Positions 42,665 through 57,087 are shown, counted from the stretch's first letter. The stretch is 64,000 bases of DNA from Rhodeus uyekii (GCA_037043235.1 JAWRVZ010000564.1:1-64000), one strand, 5' to 3'. Notes: a model not told the origin generated them from the letters alone. Made by a program: numbers and translations.

Positions 42665-43511
42665 CAGTGCCGGCCCGAAGGTTTGTGGGGCCTAGGCGAG
42701 ATAAAAAAAATTGAGCCCACTGGTGTAAAAACAGCGAGAAGAGAGCACAAAAAAATACAATTTCAATATTTAAGTGTATACATTTTTATTACCTGTAACA
42801 AACTCAACATGTAATACATGTGTAAAAATATTTAATTAGATTTAAATAAGTTTGCAAGTACTGCAAAGTATTTTAAAATATTGTAAATGAAAGTGCAAGT
42901 GTGTTTGAGAAACACAAAAATAATAATATAATAATAAAAATAATATATATCAATATGTAGTTATATAGTTACATAAAGTAATATATAGTTGTGGCTGAGA
43001 GATTAAGGCGACGAACTTCAAATCCATTAGGGTTTCTCCGCGCAGGTTCGAATCCTGCCTACAATAACAATTTACAAAAAAATTTTGTGCAATTTAATTG
43101 CCTGTTTTTGGAGGGCTTGGAACGGATTAGCCATTTTACATGTAATATGTGTTTCCAAGATACGAAAAACTCATTATACGAAGTCCGCCTCGGAACGGAT
43201 TAAGTCAAAGTCAAGTCAAAGTCAGCTTTATTGTCAATTCTGCAATATATACAGCACATACATACAGAGAATTGAAATTCTGTAACTCTCAGACCCATTA
43301 ATTAATTTCGTATCTCGAGGTACCACTGTACATCGATCAAATTAGCAACCAGACTTATGACGTTATATAACTTTAGACTTATTTAAGACACTCTCTCGAG
43401 TATATATCGAAAGGAATTTACAGAGATATGTGGCTAAGTGGAATATGTGGAATCTGTACTAGGAATACATTACGACATTCTAGTTCATCCAATAGCCTAT
43501 TGCGGGGGGTG
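42665..43511 (+). mobile_element. hAT element, truncated copy (U2)
   Basis: Starts CAGTGCCGGCCCG and runs through the tRNA-like insert and mariner-like end. It is cut at about 43511, where filler and satellite begin. It retains an AGTCAAAGTCAAGTCAAAG repeat (about 43204) that is shortened in U1. Confidence 0.8.
42985..43065 (+). tRNA. tRNA-Ser-like pseudogene (U2)
   Basis: Identical by eye to the U1 copy across the tRNA-like region, including the TCA anticodon position. Confidence 0.58.
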
Positions 43512-43531
43512 AGATGCACAGGGGAGGGGAG
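43512..43531. other. Filler at the U2-satellite breakpoint
   Basis: AGATGCACAGGGGAGGGGAG lies between hAT sequence and the satellite and matches neither side well. It is typical of end-joining filler. Confidence 0.6.
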
Positions 43532-46500
43532 GTGCACAGACTAAAGAAGTGCAACAAACTAGTTCTTGCTACTTGTCAATGCACAACTTAATTGTTTAGC
43601 TCAACCAATGCAAAGCAATAATGCAATTGCACGTGAGAATTAGTTTTGTGCACAAAGCAATGCAATGCATCAAATTAGTTTTGTGCACAAAGCAAGGCAA
43701 TGCATCGAATTAGTTCTATGCACAAAGAAATGCAATGCAACAAACTCAGTAATGCTACTTGTCAATGCACAACTTACTGTTTAGCTCAACCAATGCAAAG
43801 CAATAATGCATTTTCACATGAGAATTAGTTTTGTGCACAAAGCAATGCAATGCATCAAATTAGTTCTATGCACAAAGAAATGCAATGCAATGCATTAAAC
43901 TAGTTATTGCTATTTTTCAATGCGTAACTTATTGTTTAGCTCAACCAATATAAAGCAATAATGCAATTGCACATGAGAATTAGTTTTGTGCAAAAAGCAA
44001 TGCAGTGTAACAAATTAGTTCTATGCACAGACTAAAGCAGTGCAACAAACTAGTTCTTGCTACTTGTCAATGCACAACTTAATTGTTTAGCTCAACCAAT
44101 GCAAAGCAATAATGCATGTGCACATGAGAATTCTTTTTGTGCACAAAGCAAGGCAATGCATCGAATTAGTTCTATGCACAAAGAAATGCGATGCAACAAA
44201 CTCAGTAATGCTACTTGTCAATGCACAACTTACTGTTTAGCTCAACCAATGCAAAGCAATAATGCATAATGCACATGAGAATTAGTTTTGTGCACAAAGC
44301 AATGCAATTGTACATGAGAATTAGTTCTGTGCATAAAAAATGCAATGCAACATATTAGTTCTATGCACAAAGCAATGCAATGCATCAAATTAGTTTTGTG
44401 CACAAAGCAATGCACTGCATCAAATTAGTTCTATGCACAAAGAAATGCAATGCAATGCATTAAACTAGTTATTGCTATTTTTCAATGCGTAACTTATTGT
44501 TTAGCTCAACCAATATAAAGCAATAATGCAATTGCACATGAGAATTAGTTTTGTGCAAAAAGCAATGCAGTGTAACAAATTAGTTCTATGCACAGACTAA
44601 AGCAGTGCAACAAACTAGTTCTTGCTACTTGTCAATGCACAACTTAATTGTTTAGCTCAACCAATGCAAAGCAATAATGCATGTGCACATGAGAATTAGT
44701 TTTGTGCACAAAGCAATGCAATGCATCGAATTAGTTCTATGCGCAAAGAAATGCAATGCAACAAATTAGTTCATGCTACTTGTCAATGCACAACTTACTG
44801 TTTAGCTCAACCAATGCAAAGCAATAATGCATATGCACATGAGAATTAGTTTTGTGCACAAAGCAATGCATTGCATCAAATTAGTTCTATGCACAAAGAA
44901 ATGAAATGCAATAAACTAGTTCATGCTACTTGTCAATGCACAACTTATTGTTTAGCTCAACCACTGCAAAGCAATAACGCATATGCACATGAGAATTAGT
45001 TTTGTGCACAAAGCAATGCAATGCATCAAATTAGTTTTGTGCACAAAGCAAGGCAATGCATCGAATTAGTTCTATGCACAAAGAAATGCGATGCAACAAA
45101 CTCAGTAATGCTACTTGTCAATGCACAACTTACTGTTTAGCTCAACCAATGCAAAGCAATAATGCATAATGCACATGAGAATTAGTTTTGTGCACAAAGC
45201 AATGCAATTGTACATGAGAATTAGTTCTGTGCATAAAAAATGCAATGCAACATATTAGTTCTATGCACAAAGCAATGCAATGCATCAAATTAGTTTTGTG
45301 CACAAAGCAATGCACTGCATCAAATTAGTTCTATGCACAAAGAAATGCAATGCAATGCATTAAACTAGTTATTGCTATTTTTCAATGCGTAACTTATTGT
45401 TTAGCTCAACCAATATAAAGCAATAATGCAATTGCACATGAGAATTAGTTTTGTGCAAAAAGCAATGCAGTGTAACAAATTAGTTCTATGCACAGACTAA
45501 AGCAGTGCAACAAACTAGTTCTTGCTACTTGTCAATGCACAACTTAATTGTTTAGCTCAACCAATGCAAAGCAATAATGCATGTGCACATGAGAATTAGT
45601 TTTGTGCACAAAGCAAGGCAATGCATCGAATTAGTTCTATGCACAAAGAAATGCGATGCAACAAACTCAGTAATGCTACTTGTCAATGCACAACTTACTG
45701 TTTAGCTCAACCAATGCAAAGCAATAATGCATAATGCACATGAGAATTAGTTTTGTGCAAAAAGCAATGCAGTGCAACAAATTAGTTCTATGCACAGACT
45801 AAAGCAGTGCAACAAACTAGTTCTTGCTACTTGTCAATGCACAACTTAATTGTTTAGCTCAACCAATGCAAAGCAATAATGCATGTGCACATGAGAATTA
45901 GTTTTGTGCACAAAGCAATGCAATGCATCGAATTAGTTCTATGCACAAAAAAATGCAATGCAACAAATTAGTTCATGCTACTTGTCAATGCACAACTTAC
46001 TGTTTAGCTCAACCAATGCAAAGCAATAATGCATATGCACATGAGAATTAGTTTTGTGCACAAAGCAATGCATTGCATCAAATTAGTTCTATGCACAAAG
46101 AAATGAAATGCAATAAACTAGTTCATGCTACTTGTCAATGCACAACTTACTGTTTAGCTCAACCAATGCAAAGCAATAATGCATATGCACATGAGAATTA
46201 GTTTTGTGCACAAAGCAATGCATTGCATCAAATTAGTTCTATGCACAAAGAAATGAAATGCAATAAACTAGTTCATGCTACTTGTCAATGCACAACTTAT
46301 TGTTTAGCTCAACCACTGCAAAGCAATAACGCATATGCACATGAGAATTAGTTTTGTGCACAAAGCAATGCAATGCATCAAATTAGTTTTGTGCACAAAG
46401 CAAGGCAATGCATCGAATTAGTTCTATGCACAAAGAAATGCGATGCAACAAACTCAGTAATGCTACTTGTCAATGCACAACTTACTGTTTAGCTCAACCA

Positions 46501-49500
46501 ATGCAAAGCAATAATGCATAATGCACATGAGAATTAGTTTTGTGCACAAAGCAATGCAATTGTACATGAGAATTAGTTCTGTGCATAAAAAATGCAATGC
46601 AACATATTAGTTCTATGCACAAAGCAATGCAATGCATCAAATTAGTTTTGTGCACAAAGCAATGCACTGCATCAAATTAGTTATATGCACAAAGAAATGC
46701 AATGCAATGCATTAAACTAGTTATTGCTATTTTTCAATGCGTAACTTATTGTTTAGCTCAACCAATATAAAGCAATAATGCAATTGCACATGAGAATTAG
46801 TTTTGTGCACAAAGCAATGCAATGCATCAAATTAGTTCTATGCACAAAGAAATGCAATGCAATGCATTAAACTAGTTATTGCTATTTTTCAATGCGTAAC
46901 TTATTGTTTAGCTCAACCAATATAAAGCAATAATGCAATTGCACATGAGAATTAGTTTTGTGCAAAAAGCAATGCAGTGTAACAAATTAGTTCTATGCAC
47001 AGACTAAAGCAGTGCAACAAACTAGTTCTTGCTACTTGTCAATGCACAACTTAATTGTTTAGCTCAACCAATGCAAAGCAATAATGCATGTGCACATGAG
47101 AATTAGTTTTGTGCACAAAGCAAGGCAATGCATCGAATTAGTTCTATGCACAAAGAAATGCGATGCAACAAACTCAGTAATGCTACTTGTCAATGCACAA
47201 CTTACTGTTTAGCTCAACCAATGCAAAGCAATAATGCATAATGCACATGAGAATTAGTTTTGTGCACAAAGCAATGCAATTGTACATGAGAATTAGTTCT
47301 GTGCATAAAAAATGCAATGCAACATATTAGTTCTATGCACAAAGCAATGCAATGCATCAAATTAGTTTTGTGCACAAAGCAATGCACTGCATCAAATTAG
47401 TTATATGCACAAAGAAATGCAATGCAATGCATTAAACTAGTTATTGCTATTTTTCAATGCGTAACTTATTGTTTAGCTCAACCAATATAAAGCAATAATG
47501 CAATTGCACATGAGAATGAGTTCTGTGCACAACTTCATGCAATGCATCAAATTAGTTATATGCACAAAGAAATGCAATGCAATAAACTAGTTCTTGCTAC
47601 TTGCCAATGCACAACTTACTGTTAGCTCAACCAATGCAAAACAATAATGCATTTTCACATGAGAATTAGTTTTGTGCACAAAGCAATGCAATGCATCAAA
47701 TTAGTTCTATGCACAAAGAAATGCAATGCAATAAACTAGTTCATGCTACTTGTCAATGCACAACTTATTGTTTAGCTCAACCACTGCAAAGCAATAATGC
47801 ATATGCACATGAGAATTAGTTTTATGCACAAAGCAATGCAATGCATCAAATTAGTTTTGTGCACAAAGCAAGGCAATGCATCGAATTAGTTCTATGCACA
47901 AAGAAATGCAATGCAACAAACTGAGTAATGCTACTTGTCAATGCACAACTTACTGTTTAGCTCAACCAATGCAAAGCAATAATGCATTTTCACATGAGAA
48001 TTAGTTTTGTGCACAAAGCAATGCAATGCATCAAATTAGTTCTATGCACAAAGAAATGCAATGCAATGCATTAAACTAGTTATTGCTATTTTTCAATGCG
48101 TAACTTATTGTTTAGCTCAACCAATATAAAGCAATAATGCAATTGCACATGAGAATTAGTTTTGTGCAAAAAGCAATGCAGTGTAACAAATTAGTTCTAT
48201 GCACAGACTAAAGCAGTGCAACAAACTAGTTCTTGCTACTTGTCAATGCACAACTTAATTGTTTAGCTCAACCAATGCAAAGCAATAATGCATGTGCACA
48301 TGAGAATTAGTTTTGTGCACAAAGCAATGCAATGCATCGAATTAGTTCTATGCACAAAGAAATGCAATGCAACAAATTAGTTCATGCTACTTGTCAATGC
48401 ACAACTTACTGTTTAGCTCAACCAATGCAAAGCAATAATGCATATGCACATGAGAATTAGTTTTGTGCACAAAGCAATGCAATGCATCAAATTAGTTCTA
48501 TGCACAAAGAAATGAAATGCAATAAACTAGTTCATGCTACTTGTCAATGCACAACTTATTGTTTAGCTCAACCACTGCAAAGCAATAACGCATATGCACA
48601 TGAGAATTAGTTTTATGCACAAAGCAATGCAATGCATCAAATTAGTTTTGTGCACAAAGCAAGGCAATGCATCGAATTAGTTCTATGCACAAAGAAATGC
48701 AATGCAACAAACTCAGTAATGCTACTTGTCAATGCACAACTTACTGTTTAGCTCAACCAATGCAAAGCAATAATGCATTTTCACATGAGAATTAGTTTTG
48801 TGCACAAAGCAATGCAATGCATCAAATTAGTTCTATGCACAAAGAAATGCAATGCAATGCATTAAACTAGTTATTGCTATTTTTCAATGCGTAACTTATT
48901 GTTTAGCTCAACCAATATAAAGCAATAATGCAATTGCACATGAGAATTAGTTTTGTGCAAAAAGCAATGCAGTGTAACAAATTAGTTCTATGCACAGACT
49001 AAAGCAGTGCAACAAACTAGTTCTTGCTACTTGTCAATGCACAACTTAATTGTTTAGCTCAACCAATGCAAAGCAATAATGCATGTGCACATGAGAATTA
49101 GTTTTGTGCACAAAGCAATGCATTGCATCAAATTAGTTCTATGCACAAAGAAATGAAATGCAATAAACTAGTTCATGCTACTTGTCAATGCACAACTTAT
49201 TGTTTAGCTCAACCACTGCAAAGCAATAACGCATATGCACATGAGAATTAGTTTTGTGCACAAAGCAATGCAATGCATCAAATTAGTTTTGTGCACAAAG
49301 CAAGGCAATGCATCGAATTAGTTCTATGCACAAAGAAATGCGATGCAACAAACTCAGTAATGCTACTTGTCAATGCACAACTTACTGTTTAGCTCAACCA
49401 ATGCAAAGCAATAATGCATAATGCACATGAGAATTAGTTTTGTGCACAAAGCAATGCAATTGTACATGAGAATTAGTTCTGTGCATAAAAAATGCAATGC

Positions 49501-52500
49501 AACATATTAGTTCTATGCACAAAGCAATGCAATGCATCAAATTAGTTTTGTGCACAAAGCAATGCAATGCATCAAATTAGTTCTATGCACAAAGAAATGC
49601 AATGCAATGCATTAAACTAGTTATTGCTATTTTTCAATGCGTAACTTATTGTTTAGCTCAACCAATATAAAGCAATAATGCAATTGCACATGAGAATGAG
49701 TTCTGTGCACAACTTCATGCAATGCATCAAATTAGTTATATGCACAAAGAAATGCAATGCAATAAACTAGTTCTTGCTACTTGCCAATGCACAACTTACT
49801 GTTAGCTCAACCAATGCAAAACAATAATGCATTTTCACATGAGAATTAGTTTTGTGCACAAAGCAATGCAATGCATCAAATTAGTTCTATGCACAAAGAA
49901 ATGCAATGCAATGCATTAAACTAGTTATTGCTATTTTTCAATGCGTAACTTATTGTTTAGCTCAACCAATATAAAGCAATAATGCAATTGCACATGAGAA
50001 TTAGTTTTGTGCAAAAAGCAATGCAGTGTAACAAATTAGTTCTGTGCACAGACTAAAGCAGTGCAACAAACTAGTTCTTGCTACTTGTCAATGCACAACT
50101 TAACTGTTTAGCTCAACCAATGCAAAGCAATAATGCATGTGCACATGAGAATTAGTTTTGTGCACAAAGCAATGCATTGCTTCAAATTAGTTCTATGCAC
50201 AAAGAAATGCAATGCAATAAACTAGTTCATGCTACTTGTCAATGCACAACTTATTGTTTAGCTCAACCACTGCAAAGCAATAATGCATATGCACATGAGA
50301 ATTAGTTTTATGCACAAAGCAATGCAATGCATCAAATTAGTTTTGTGCACAAAGCAAGGCAATGCATCGAATTAGTTCTATGCACAAAGAAATGCAATGC
50401 AACAAACTCAGTAATGCTACTTGTCAATGCACAACTTACTGTTTAGCTCAACCAATGCAAAGCAATAATGCATTTTCACATGAGAATTAGTTTTGTGCAC
50501 AAAGCAATGCAATGCATCAAATTAGTTCTATGCACAAAGAAATGCAATGCAATGCATTAAACTAGTTATTGCTATTTTTCAATGCGTAACTTATTGTTTA
50601 GCTCAACCAATATAAAGCAATAATGCAATTGCACATGAGAATTAGTTTTGTGCAAAAAGCAATGCAGTGTAACAAATTAGTTCTATGCACAGACTAAAGC
50701 AGTGCAACAAACTAGTTCTTGCTACTTGTCAATGCACAACTTTATTGTTTAGCTCAACCAATGCAAAGCAATAAAGCATGTGCACATGAGAATTAGTTTT
50801 GTGCACAAAGCAATGCAATGCATCGAATTAGTTCTATGCACAAAGAAATGCAATGCAACAAATTAGTTCATGCTACTTGTCAATGCACAACTTACTGTTT
50901 AGCTCAACCAATGCAAAGCAATAATGCATATGCACATGAGAATTAGTTTTATGCACAAAGCAATGCAATGCATCAAATTAGTTTTGTGCACAAAGCAAGG
51001 CAATGCATCGAATTAGTTCTATGCACAAAGAAATGCAATGCAACAAACTCAGTAATGCTACTTGTCAATGCACAACTTACTGTTTAGCTCAACCAATGCA
51101 AAGCAATAATGCATTTTCACATGAGAATTAGTTTTGTGCACAAAGCAATGCAATGCATCAAATTAGTTCTATGCACAAAGAAATGCAATGCAATAAACTA
51201 GTTCATGCTACTTGTCAATGCACAACTTATTGTTTAGCTCAACCACTGCAAAGCAATAATGCATATGCACATGAGAATTAGTTTTATGCACAAAGCAATG
51301 CAATGCATCAAATTAGTTTTGTGCACAAAGCAAGGCAATGCATCGAATTAGTTCTATGCACAAAGAAATGCAATGCAACAAACTGAGTAATGCTACTTGT
51401 CAATGCACAACTTACTGTTTAGCTCAACCAATGCAAAGCAATAATGCATTTTCACATGAGAATTAGTTTTGTGCACAAAGCAATGCAATGCATCAAATTA
51501 GTTCTATGCACAAAGAAATGCAATGCAATGCATTAAACTAGTTATTGCTATTTTTCAATGCGTAACTTATTGTTTAGCTCAACCAATATAAAGCAATAAT
51601 GCAATTGCACATGAGAATTAGTTTTGTGCAAAAAGCAATGCAGTGTAACAAATTAGTTCTATGCACAGACTAAAGCAGTGCAACAAACTAGTTCTTGCTA
51701 CTTGTCAATGCACAACTTAATTGTTTAGCTCAACCAATGCAAAGCAATAATGCATGTGCACATGAGAATTAGTTTTGTGCACAAAGCAATGCAATGCATC
51801 GAATTAGTTCTATGCACAAAGAAATGCAATGCAACAAATTAGTTCATGCTACTTGTCAATGCACAACTTACTGTTTAGCTCAACCAATGCAAAGCAATAA
51901 TGCATATGCACATGAGAATTAGTTTTGTGCACAAAGCAATGCAATGCATCAAATTAGTTCTATGCACAAAGAAATGAAATGCAATAAACTAGTTCATGCT
52001 ACTTGTCAATGCACAACTTATTGTTTAGCTCAACCACTGCAAAGCAATAACGCATATGCACATGAGAATTAGTTTTATGCACAAAGCAATGCAATGCATC
52101 AAATTAGTTTTGTGCACAAAGCAAGGCAATGCATCGAATTAGTTCTATGCACAAAGAAATGCAATGCAACAAACTCAGTAATGCTACTTGTCAATGCACA
52201 ACTTACTGTTTAGCTCAACCAATGCAAAGCAATAATGCATTTTCACATGAGAATTAGTTTTGTGCACAAAGCAATGCAATGCATCAAATTAGTTCTATGC
52301 ACAAAGAAATGCAATGCAATGCATTAAACTAGTTATTGCTATTTTTCAATGCGTAACTTATTGTTTAGCTCAACCAATATAAAGCAATAATGCAATTGCA
52401 CATGAGAATTAGTTTTGTGCAAAAAGCAATGCAGTGTAACAAATTAGTTCTATGCACAGACTAAAGCAGTGCAACAAACTAGTTCTTGCTACTTGTCAAT

Positions 52501-55500
52501 GCACAACTTAATTGTTTAGCTCAACCAATGCAAAGCAATAATGCATGTGCACATGAGAATTAGTTTTGTGCACAAAGCAATGCATTGCATCAAATTAGTT
52601 CTATGCACAAAGAAATGAAATGCAATAAACTAGTTCATGCTACTTGTCAATGCACAACTTATTGTTTAGCTCAACCACTGCAAAGCAATAACGCATATGC
52701 ACATGAGAATTAGTTTTGTGCACAAAGCAATGCAATGCATCAAATTAGTTTTGTGCACAAAGCAAGGCAATGCATCGAATTAGTTCTATGCACAAAGAAA
52801 TGCGATGCAACAAACTCAGTAATGCTACTTGTCAATGCACAACTTACTGTTTAGCTCAACCAATGCAAAGCAATAATGCATAATGCACATGAGAATTAGT
52901 TTTGTGCACAAAGCAATGCAATTGTACATGAGAATTAGTTCTGTGCATAAAAAATGCAATGCAACATATTAGTTCTATGCACAAAGCAATGCAATGCATC
53001 AAATTAGTTTTGTGCACAAAGCAATGCAATGCATCAAATTAGTTCTATGCACAAAGAAATGCAATGCAATGCATTAAACTAGTTATTGCTATTTTTCAAT
53101 GCGTAACTTATTGTTTAGCTCAACCAATATAAAGCAATAATGCAATTGCACATGAGAATGAGTTCTGTGCACAACTTCATGCAATGCATCAAATTAGTTA
53201 TATGCACAAAGAAATGCAATGCAATAAACTAGTTCTTGCTACTTGCCAATGCACAACTTACTGTTAGCTCAACCAATGCAAAACAATAATGCATTTTCAC
53301 ATGAGAATTAGTTTTGTGCACAAAGCAATGCAATGCATCAAATTAGTTCTATGCACAAAGAAATGCAATGCAATGCATTAAACTAGTTATTGCTATTTTT
53401 CAATGCGTAACTTATTGTTTAGCTCAACCAATATAAAGCAATAATGCAATTGCACATGAGAATTAGTTTTGTGCAAAAAGCAATGCAGTGTAACAAATTA
53501 GTTCTGTGCACAGACTAAAGCAGTGCAACAAACTAGTTCTTGCTACTTGTCAATGCACAACTTAACTGTTTAGCTCAACCAATGCAAAGCAATAATGCAT
53601 GTGCACATGAGAATTAGTTTTGTGCACAAAGCAATGCATTGCTTCAAATTAGTTCTATGCACAAAGAAATGCAATGCAATAAACTAGTTCATGCTACTTG
53701 TCAATGCACAACTTATTGTTTAGCTCAACCACTGCAAAGCAATAATGCATATGCACATGAGAATTAGTTTTATGCACAAAGCAATGCAATGCATCAAATT
53801 AGTTTTGTGCACAAAGCAAGGCAATGCATCGAATTAGTTCTATGCACAAAGAAATGCAATGCAACAAACTCAGTAATGCTACTTGTCAATGCACAACTTA
53901 CTGTTTAGCTCAACCAATGCAAAGCAATAATGCATTTTCACATGAGAATTAGTTTTGTGCACAAAGCAATGCAATGCATCAAATTAGTTCTATGCACAAA
54001 GAAATGCAATGCAATGCATTAAACTAGTTATTGCTATTTTTCAATGCGTAACTTATTGTTTAGCTCAACCAATATAAAGCAATAATGCAATTGCACATGA
54101 GAATTAGTTTTGTGCAAAAAGCAATGCAGTGTAACAAATTAGTTCTATGCACAGACTAAAGCAGTGCAACAAACTAGTTCTTGCTACTTGTCAATGCACA
54201 ACTTAATTGATTAGCTCAACCAATGCAAAGCAATAATGCATGTGCACATGAGAATTAGTTTTGTGCACAAAGCAATGCAATGCATCGAATAAGTTCTATG
54301 CACAAAGAAATGCAATGCAACAAATTAGTTCATGCTACTTGTCAATGCACAACTTACTGTTTAGCTCAACCAATGCAAAGCAATAATGCATATGCACATG
54401 AGAATTAGTTTTGTGCACAAAGCAATGCATTGCATCAAATTAGTTCTATGCACAAAGAAATGCAATGCAATAAACTAGTTCATGCTACTTGTCAATGCAC
54501 AACTTATTGTTTAGCTCAACCACTGCAAAGCAATAATGCATATGCACATGAGAATTAGTTTTGTGCACAAAGCAATGCAATGCATCAAATTAGTTTTGTG
54601 CACAAAGCAAGGCAATGCATCGAATTCGTTCTATGCACAAAGAAATGCAATGCAACAAACTCAGTAATGCTACTTGTCAATGCTCAACTTACTGTTTAGC
54701 TCAACCAATGCAAAGCAATAAAGCATAATGCACATGAGAATTAGTTTTGTGCACAACTTCATGCAATGCATCGAATTAGTTCTATGCACAAAGAAATGCA
54801 ATGCAACAAATTAGTTCATGCTACTTGTCAATGCACAACTTACTGTTTAGCTCAACCAATGCAAAGCAATAATGCATATGCACATGAGAATTATTTTTGT
54901 GCACAAAGCAATGCAATGCATCAAATTAGTTCTATGCACAAAGAAATGCAATGCAATGCAATGCATTAAACTAGTTATTGCTATTTTTCAATGCGTAACT
55001 TATTGTTTAGCTCAACCAATATAAAGCAATAATGCAATTGCACATGAGAATTAGTTTTGTGCAAAAAGCAATGCAATGCATCAAATTAGTTTTGTGCACA
55101 AAGCAAGGCAATGCATCGAATTAGTTCTATGCACAAAGAAATGCGATGCATTAAACTAGTTATTGCTATTTTTCAATGCGTAACATTGTTTAGCTCAACC
55201 AATATAAAGCAATAATGCAATTGCACATGAGAATTAGTTTTGTGCAAAAAGCAATGCAGTGTAACAAATTAGTTCTATGCACAGACTAAAGCAGTGCAAC
55301 AAACTAGTTCTTGCTACTTGTCAATGCACAACTTAATTGTTTAGCTCAACCAATGCAAAGCAATAATGCATAATGCACATGAGAATTAGTTTTGTGCACA
55401 AAGCAATGCAATTGTACATGAGAATTAGTTCTGTGCAAAAAAAATGCAATGCAACATATTAGTTCTATGCACAAAGCAATGCAATGCATCAAATTAGTTT

Positions 55501-57087
55501 TGTGCACAAAGCAATGCACTGCATCAAATTAGTTATATGCACAAAGAAATGCAATGCAATGCATTAAACTAGTTATTGCTATTTTTCAATGCGTAACTTA
55601 TTGTTTAGCTCAACCAATATAAAGCAATAATGCAATTGCTCATGAGAATTAGTTTTGTGCACAACTTCATGCAATGCATCGAATTAGTTCTATGCACAAA
55701 GAAATGCAATGCAACAAATTAGTTCATGCTACTTGTCAATGCACAACTTACTGTTTAGCTCAACCAATGCAAAGCAATAATGCATATGCACATGAGAATT
55801 ATTTTTGTGCACAAAGCAATGCAATGCATCAAATTAGTTCTATGCACAAAGAAATGCAATGCAATGCATTAAACTAGTTATTGCTATTTTTCAATGCGTA
55901 ACTTATTGTTTAGCTCAACCAATATAAAGCAATAATGCAATTGCTCATGAGAATTAGTTTTGTGCACAACTTCATGCAATGCATCAAATTAGTTATATGC
56001 ACAAAGAAATGCAATGCAATAAACTAGTTCTTGCTACTTGCCAATGCACAACTTACTGTTAGCTCAACCAATGCAAAACAATAATGCATTTTCACATGAG
56101 AATTAGTTTTGTGCACAAAGCAATGCAATACATCAAATTAGTTTTGTGCACAAAACAATGCAATGCATTAAATTAGTTTTGTGCACAAAGCAATGCAATG
56201 CATCAAATTTGTTCTATGCACAAAGAAATGCAATGCAACAAACTCGGTAATGCTACTTGCCAATGCACAACTTACTGTTTAGCTCAACCAATGCAAAGCA
56301 ATAATGCATATGCACATGAGAATTAGTTTTGTGCACAAAGCAATGCAATGCATCAAATTAGTTTTGTGCACAAAGCAATGCAATGCATCAAATTAGTTCT
56401 ATGCACAAAGAAATGCAATGCAATGCATTAAACTAGTTATTGCTATTTTTCAATGCACAACTTACTGTTTAGCTCAACCAATGCAAAGCAATAATGCATA
56501 TGCACATGAGAATAAGTTTTGTGCAAAAAGCAATGCAGTGCAACAAATTAGTTCTATGCACAAAGAAATGTAATGCAACAAACTAGTTCTTGCTACTTGT
56601 CAATGCACAACTTAATTGTTTAGCTCAACCAATGCAAAGCAATAATGCAATTGCACTTGAGAATTAGTTTTGTGCAAAAAGCAATGCAGTGCAACAAAAT
56701 AGTTCTATGCACAGACTAAAGCAGTGCAACAAACTATTTCTTGCTACTTGTCAATGCACAACTTAATTGTTTAGCTCAACCAATGCAAAGCAATAATGAG
56801 AATTAGTTCTGTGCAAAAAAAATTAAATGCAATATTTTAGTACTGTGCATAAAGTCAGCAATGCAATGCCACTTACTTGTTTATTAATGTCTCAATAAAC
56901 AACAGATTGTTTTGCCCTATGCAGTCATATCACATATGCACAATAATAATAGTTCTCTGCATGAAGTTATGCACTGAAACAAATTAGTTCATGTTTTTTC
57001 TTAATGCACAACGGACTGTTTATCTCAACCAATACAATGAAATATAATATCACATATGCACATTAAAATTAGTTCTATACATGAAGT
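43532..57087 (+). repeat. Satellite array 2 (13.6 kb)
   Basis: Same family as array 1, in one orientation throughout. Higher-order structure is visible. A block at 44161-45060 repeats exactly 900 bp later. A larger block from about 47640 repeats 3462 bp later, shown by shared rare variants (AACTGAGTAATG at 47920/51382, GCATTGCTTCAAATT at 50173/53635). Diverged monomers occupy the right edge (about 56800-57087). The left edge is an abrupt breakpoint with no diverged monomers. Confidence 0.93.

Larger units (their letters stand above)
26365..43511 (+). repeat. Segmental duplication unit, copy U2 (direct repeat of U1)
   Basis: This is a direct copy of 1 to about 16935. Relative to U1 it gained an 832-bp TA-flanked element (26557-27388) and a hAT carrying a second hAT (33988-35174). 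It keeps about 1 kb of gypsy pol plus hAT that U1 lost. It lost the second gypsy element's LTR and 5' gag (junction about 39366) and the satellite monomer plus L2 reverse transcriptase (junction about 39960). It stops inside the hAT with the tRNA-like insert. After the shared sequence comes filler of about 20 bp and then satellite DNA. The missing 1.8 kb, corresponding to U1 16936-18734, includes the array-proximal SINE. Confidence 0.9.

Noticed and set aside
44057..55877. Open frames of about 60-90 codons in the satellite (HKEMQC..., CQCTTYCLAQPMQ...)
   Set aside because: They recur with each monomer and arise from the repeat composition. There is no start context, no length conservation and no domain.
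43532..57087. Regular short repeats resembling a CRISPR array
   Set aside because: There are no unique spacers: the inter-repeat sequence is itself repeated, and the context is vertebrate retroelements and satellites.
43532..57087. Centromeric satellite with CENP-B boxes
   Set aside because: No match to the CENP-B box pattern was seen in the monomers read. Centromere identity cannot be judged from sequence alone.
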